From Magicicada septendecula (lineage: Eukaryota; Arthropoda; Insecta; Hemiptera; Cicadidae): a DNA stretch of 64,000 bases. Below the pieces are notes generated by a model. The model was given only the letters and a program-made list of their open reading frames with translations, was not told the origin of the DNA and did not search any database. A program made the position numbers and the translations under genes. Below, in pieces: positions 61,966-64,000 of the stretch. Every line of letters starts with the position of its first letter. The first letter of the stretch is position 1. The stretch lies in NCBI GenBank assembly GCA_034769895.1, contig CM068367.1, positions 116,420,573-116,484,572 of the forward strand. The letters run 5' to 3'.

Positions 61966-62012
<47 letters not shown>
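61330..62012 (+). pseudogene. LINE 3' half with long open piece and GAT tail
   Basis: A TKAMGFSEKDAVRSKK block (about 61360-61415) comes first. Then the 158-codon open piece 61443-61919: MSHFNYLGSDVSF, LHKLNLMCGTIRRTLKSASK, KFYKVMALPTLLYGFENWNL, RIRATEMRFLRHVAGYTLHR, QELNIMSILDRIAQDRVNWW, KYLCRMDDCRILKQLRKYKP, RGRRGVGRPRKRWSDQL, stop. This is the complete region from the RT thumb to the C-terminus and the least damaged LINE coding piece in the window. The element ends in a GAT repeat (61968-62012). The RT catalytic ADD lies upstream of the break and is absent. The minus-strand Ser-rich frame here is a shadow. Confidence 0.9.
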
Positions 62013-62013
<1 letters not shown>

Positions 62014-62343
62014 TATCTTTCTCCAAACATAGGTATAATGATAGGTACATGAACAAATGTCAGTCAATTTGTGGCAAAGAACACAGAACATTACGGATTA
62101 GAATAAATAGAAACATAAATTTTAAGTTTGATAAGAAAATAAGTGGTGGTCGGCCGGTGATGTATGGTAACGAATGTTGAGTACTAACTTACGTTAACCG
62201 GAACAGACCGAGGATCCAACCAATTGAAATGAGACTTGTATAGCTGGACAGATGATACACACGATAAAGCCGATTACGAAATTTAACTTTTTTGAAATTG
62301 GAGTTCTGTAACATAATGACAAAATTAATCAATATAAACATAA
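62013..62343. other. Unassigned sequence
   Basis: No feature supported. Confidence 0.4.
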
Positions 62344-62933
62344 TGTTACACGTCTCGTGATCGTCGTATGGTACTGTGTAAAACAAAATACAAGACACCA
62401 ATTATGTCACTAATCACCAGCTTTAATTATCACAATTAAACAGTTTGTAATCAACAAGATAGTCTCTTACAACTAATCAACAAAAATTACTCACACGCAA
62501 TAAAATGTCAACTAATATAAAACACAATTGTATTACAATTGTCCCGCACGATTATAAAACACGCTAGCCACAATAATTACTTTTCACTAATAACCACTTA
62601 GAACGCACAGAGTAATCGCCCGACAATAACTCAAAACTAAGCAGCAGGTATGGGCTATTTATAGTCTGCAGGGTTCCATAATATGCGTCCTTAACAAGCC
62701 ATCGAAAATTCTAGAGGACACTTCAGAGCGACCTTTGCAGAAACACGCACCGTTGGGCTAATTGAGAAACTTCTCGAACAACGCTATCGAATGTACGAGA
62801 TTGTTCCGATTTACGTAACACTGCCTCGCGTGTTAAGCGTCTCGTACAGCTGTGGGAATAGAGTAGAACACCGTTCTCCAATGTACCAGAACGTTCAGTA
62901 ATGGCGTAATTCCTTTTTCTGCATTACGTAACA
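62344..62933 (-). repeat. Solo LTR, family copy 5, with ATAA duplication
   Basis: 590 bp. On the minus strand it starts TGTTACGTAATGCAG and ends CACGAGACGTGTAACA. It is flanked by ATAA on both sides (62340-62343 and 62934-62937). TATAAATAG lies at about 62654-62663 and GATAATTAAAG near 62418-62428. The longest copy of the family. There is no PBS or coding sequence on either side, so it is a solo LTR formed by recombination between the two ends of a full element. The 4-bp duplication fits Ty3/Gypsy integrases, by inference. Confidence 0.88.
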
Positions 62934-62937
62934 ATAA

Positions 62938-64000
62938 GTAAAAACATCATATAGAGCTCATAAATCAGTTACCTTTACTCAGAACTGACAAAAACTTATA
63001 AACTACAGTATGTTGAAGAAATTGTCTCTACGTAACCAAGAAAACGGTGGAATTAAAGACAAGAAGAGGCAAATCCTTAATCGATCGCTGAAATTGAAAA
63101 AAGGAGGTAAAAACGTCGATCAATAATAATATTTACACATGAGTACTAAAAAAAAACAGTTTAATATACTATTCTATTCCCGAACTTTAAAACATGTCGT
63201 GAACTGGTAAGTCGAGAACATGGTTGTGTCGAGAAAATGTTATAAAACGAATTGCACGGGGACATGACAGTGTCGCGGTCGCGGCTCTGTTCTTCCCCTT
63301 ATGGAATTACTTGACGCTGTAATTTGTTTAAACGCTCTAATGTATTCCGCACGTGGTGCGCCGCTAACATTTGTTACTGCGAAAAATGTATTTTTAAGTT
63401 TAAAAACCGGGTGAAAATATACTCAGGACGCAATAACCTGGTTGCACCGTTGTCGTCTTGCAGCTACCATATCATAATATCGTATTATTTACGCTGTTGT
63501 TGTTGCCAGCAGATTCACTAGTAGGTTACGACGTTACGACAGTTTAAAACTACTACTACTACTACTACTGCCACCGCTACCGCCACCACCACTGTCGCCG
63601 TGTCACTACCACTATCACTAACATGCCCCCCCCTAGCTCCAAAATAATCCATTTTCTCAATTAATTTGTTAGCGGCAATGGGATTCACAACAAAATATCA
63701 AATGCTTAGAGGATCCCACGCCTTCAAAAATAATGCAATGCATTTCTACAATGCAAATATGTGTGATCACATACGTATATAAATAAAAACTTTTCCGTTG
63801 TAAAAGGTATTCCTAACACTGTATACGAAGGTTAGCTCCAAAATTCGCTAAGCGACATCTACCGCTACAGTAGAACTAAAATTGTTAGTGTTTCTAAGGT
63901 TCATATTTTATATAAATACACGTTAATTTCCAAATTTATATATCAATATATTCATTGTTTACCTGCTGTTTAAAATTTACGTGTCATGCGTGTTTTGAAA
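62938..64000. other. Unassigned sequence with a trinucleotide run
   Basis: A CTA then CCG/CCA trinucleotide run at about 63549-63600 and a C-run near 63626. No gene supported to the end of the window. Confidence 0.45.

Overview
The window looks like gene-poor nuclear DNA of an arthropod, most likely an insect and possibly a cockroach or relative. The reasons are an AT-rich background, many decayed insect-type non-LTR retrotransposons, a mariner relic, hAT and PIF/Harbinger miniature elements, long dinucleotide and trinucleotide runs, and a short TTAGG-like string at 31.74 kb. The species cannot be fixed from the sequence. No bacterial-style gene, operon, rRNA, tRNA, CRISPR array or convincing host exon was found. 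Most open frames are short, overlap on both strands, or are translations of simple repeats.

Layout. 0.9-2.4 kb: a minus-strand LINE with reverse transcriptase (RT) motifs. 6.38-6.98 kb: a complete PIF/Harbinger-type MITE with a TTA duplication. 7.9-8.6, 20.7-21.4 and 43.7-44.4 kb: three copies of one defective LINE subfamily. 9.0, 11.4, 15.8, 19.1 and 62.3 kb: five solo copies of one LTR family. 12.74-13.47 kb: an internally deleted mariner. 17.5-18.3 kb: a minus-strand LINE. 22.93-23.34 and 46.25-46.69 kb: two copies of a short hAT-type MITE, one with a perfect 8-bp target duplication. 25.9-26.5 kb: a GC-richer retroposon with a GAA tail. 26.98-27.92 kb: a longer hAT-like element. 33.29-33.78 kb: a large inverted repeat whose arms resemble Penelope-type termini. 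34.07-34.6 kb: an Asn-rich Gag-like frame. 38-62 kb: many LINE 3' ends on both strands, several ending in a trinucleotide microsatellite. 58.1-60.3 kb: very long CA, GA and TTC tracts.

The elements do not work together as a pathway. They are layered insertions, mostly dead. The main themes are truncated LINEs that seed microsatellites, solo LTRs left by recombination, and non-autonomous DNA transposons with recognisable ends. The most unusual recurrent signal is a small structure, CTGAGGA plus one base, then a hairpin, then GAAAC, found in clear form at four places at three loci and in decayed form at two more. It resembles the hammerhead ribozyme core known from Penelope-like retroelements, but with one extra base.

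Limits. All homology calls come from reading translations and comparing copies by eye. LINE clades are not assigned, and many boundaries are approximate.
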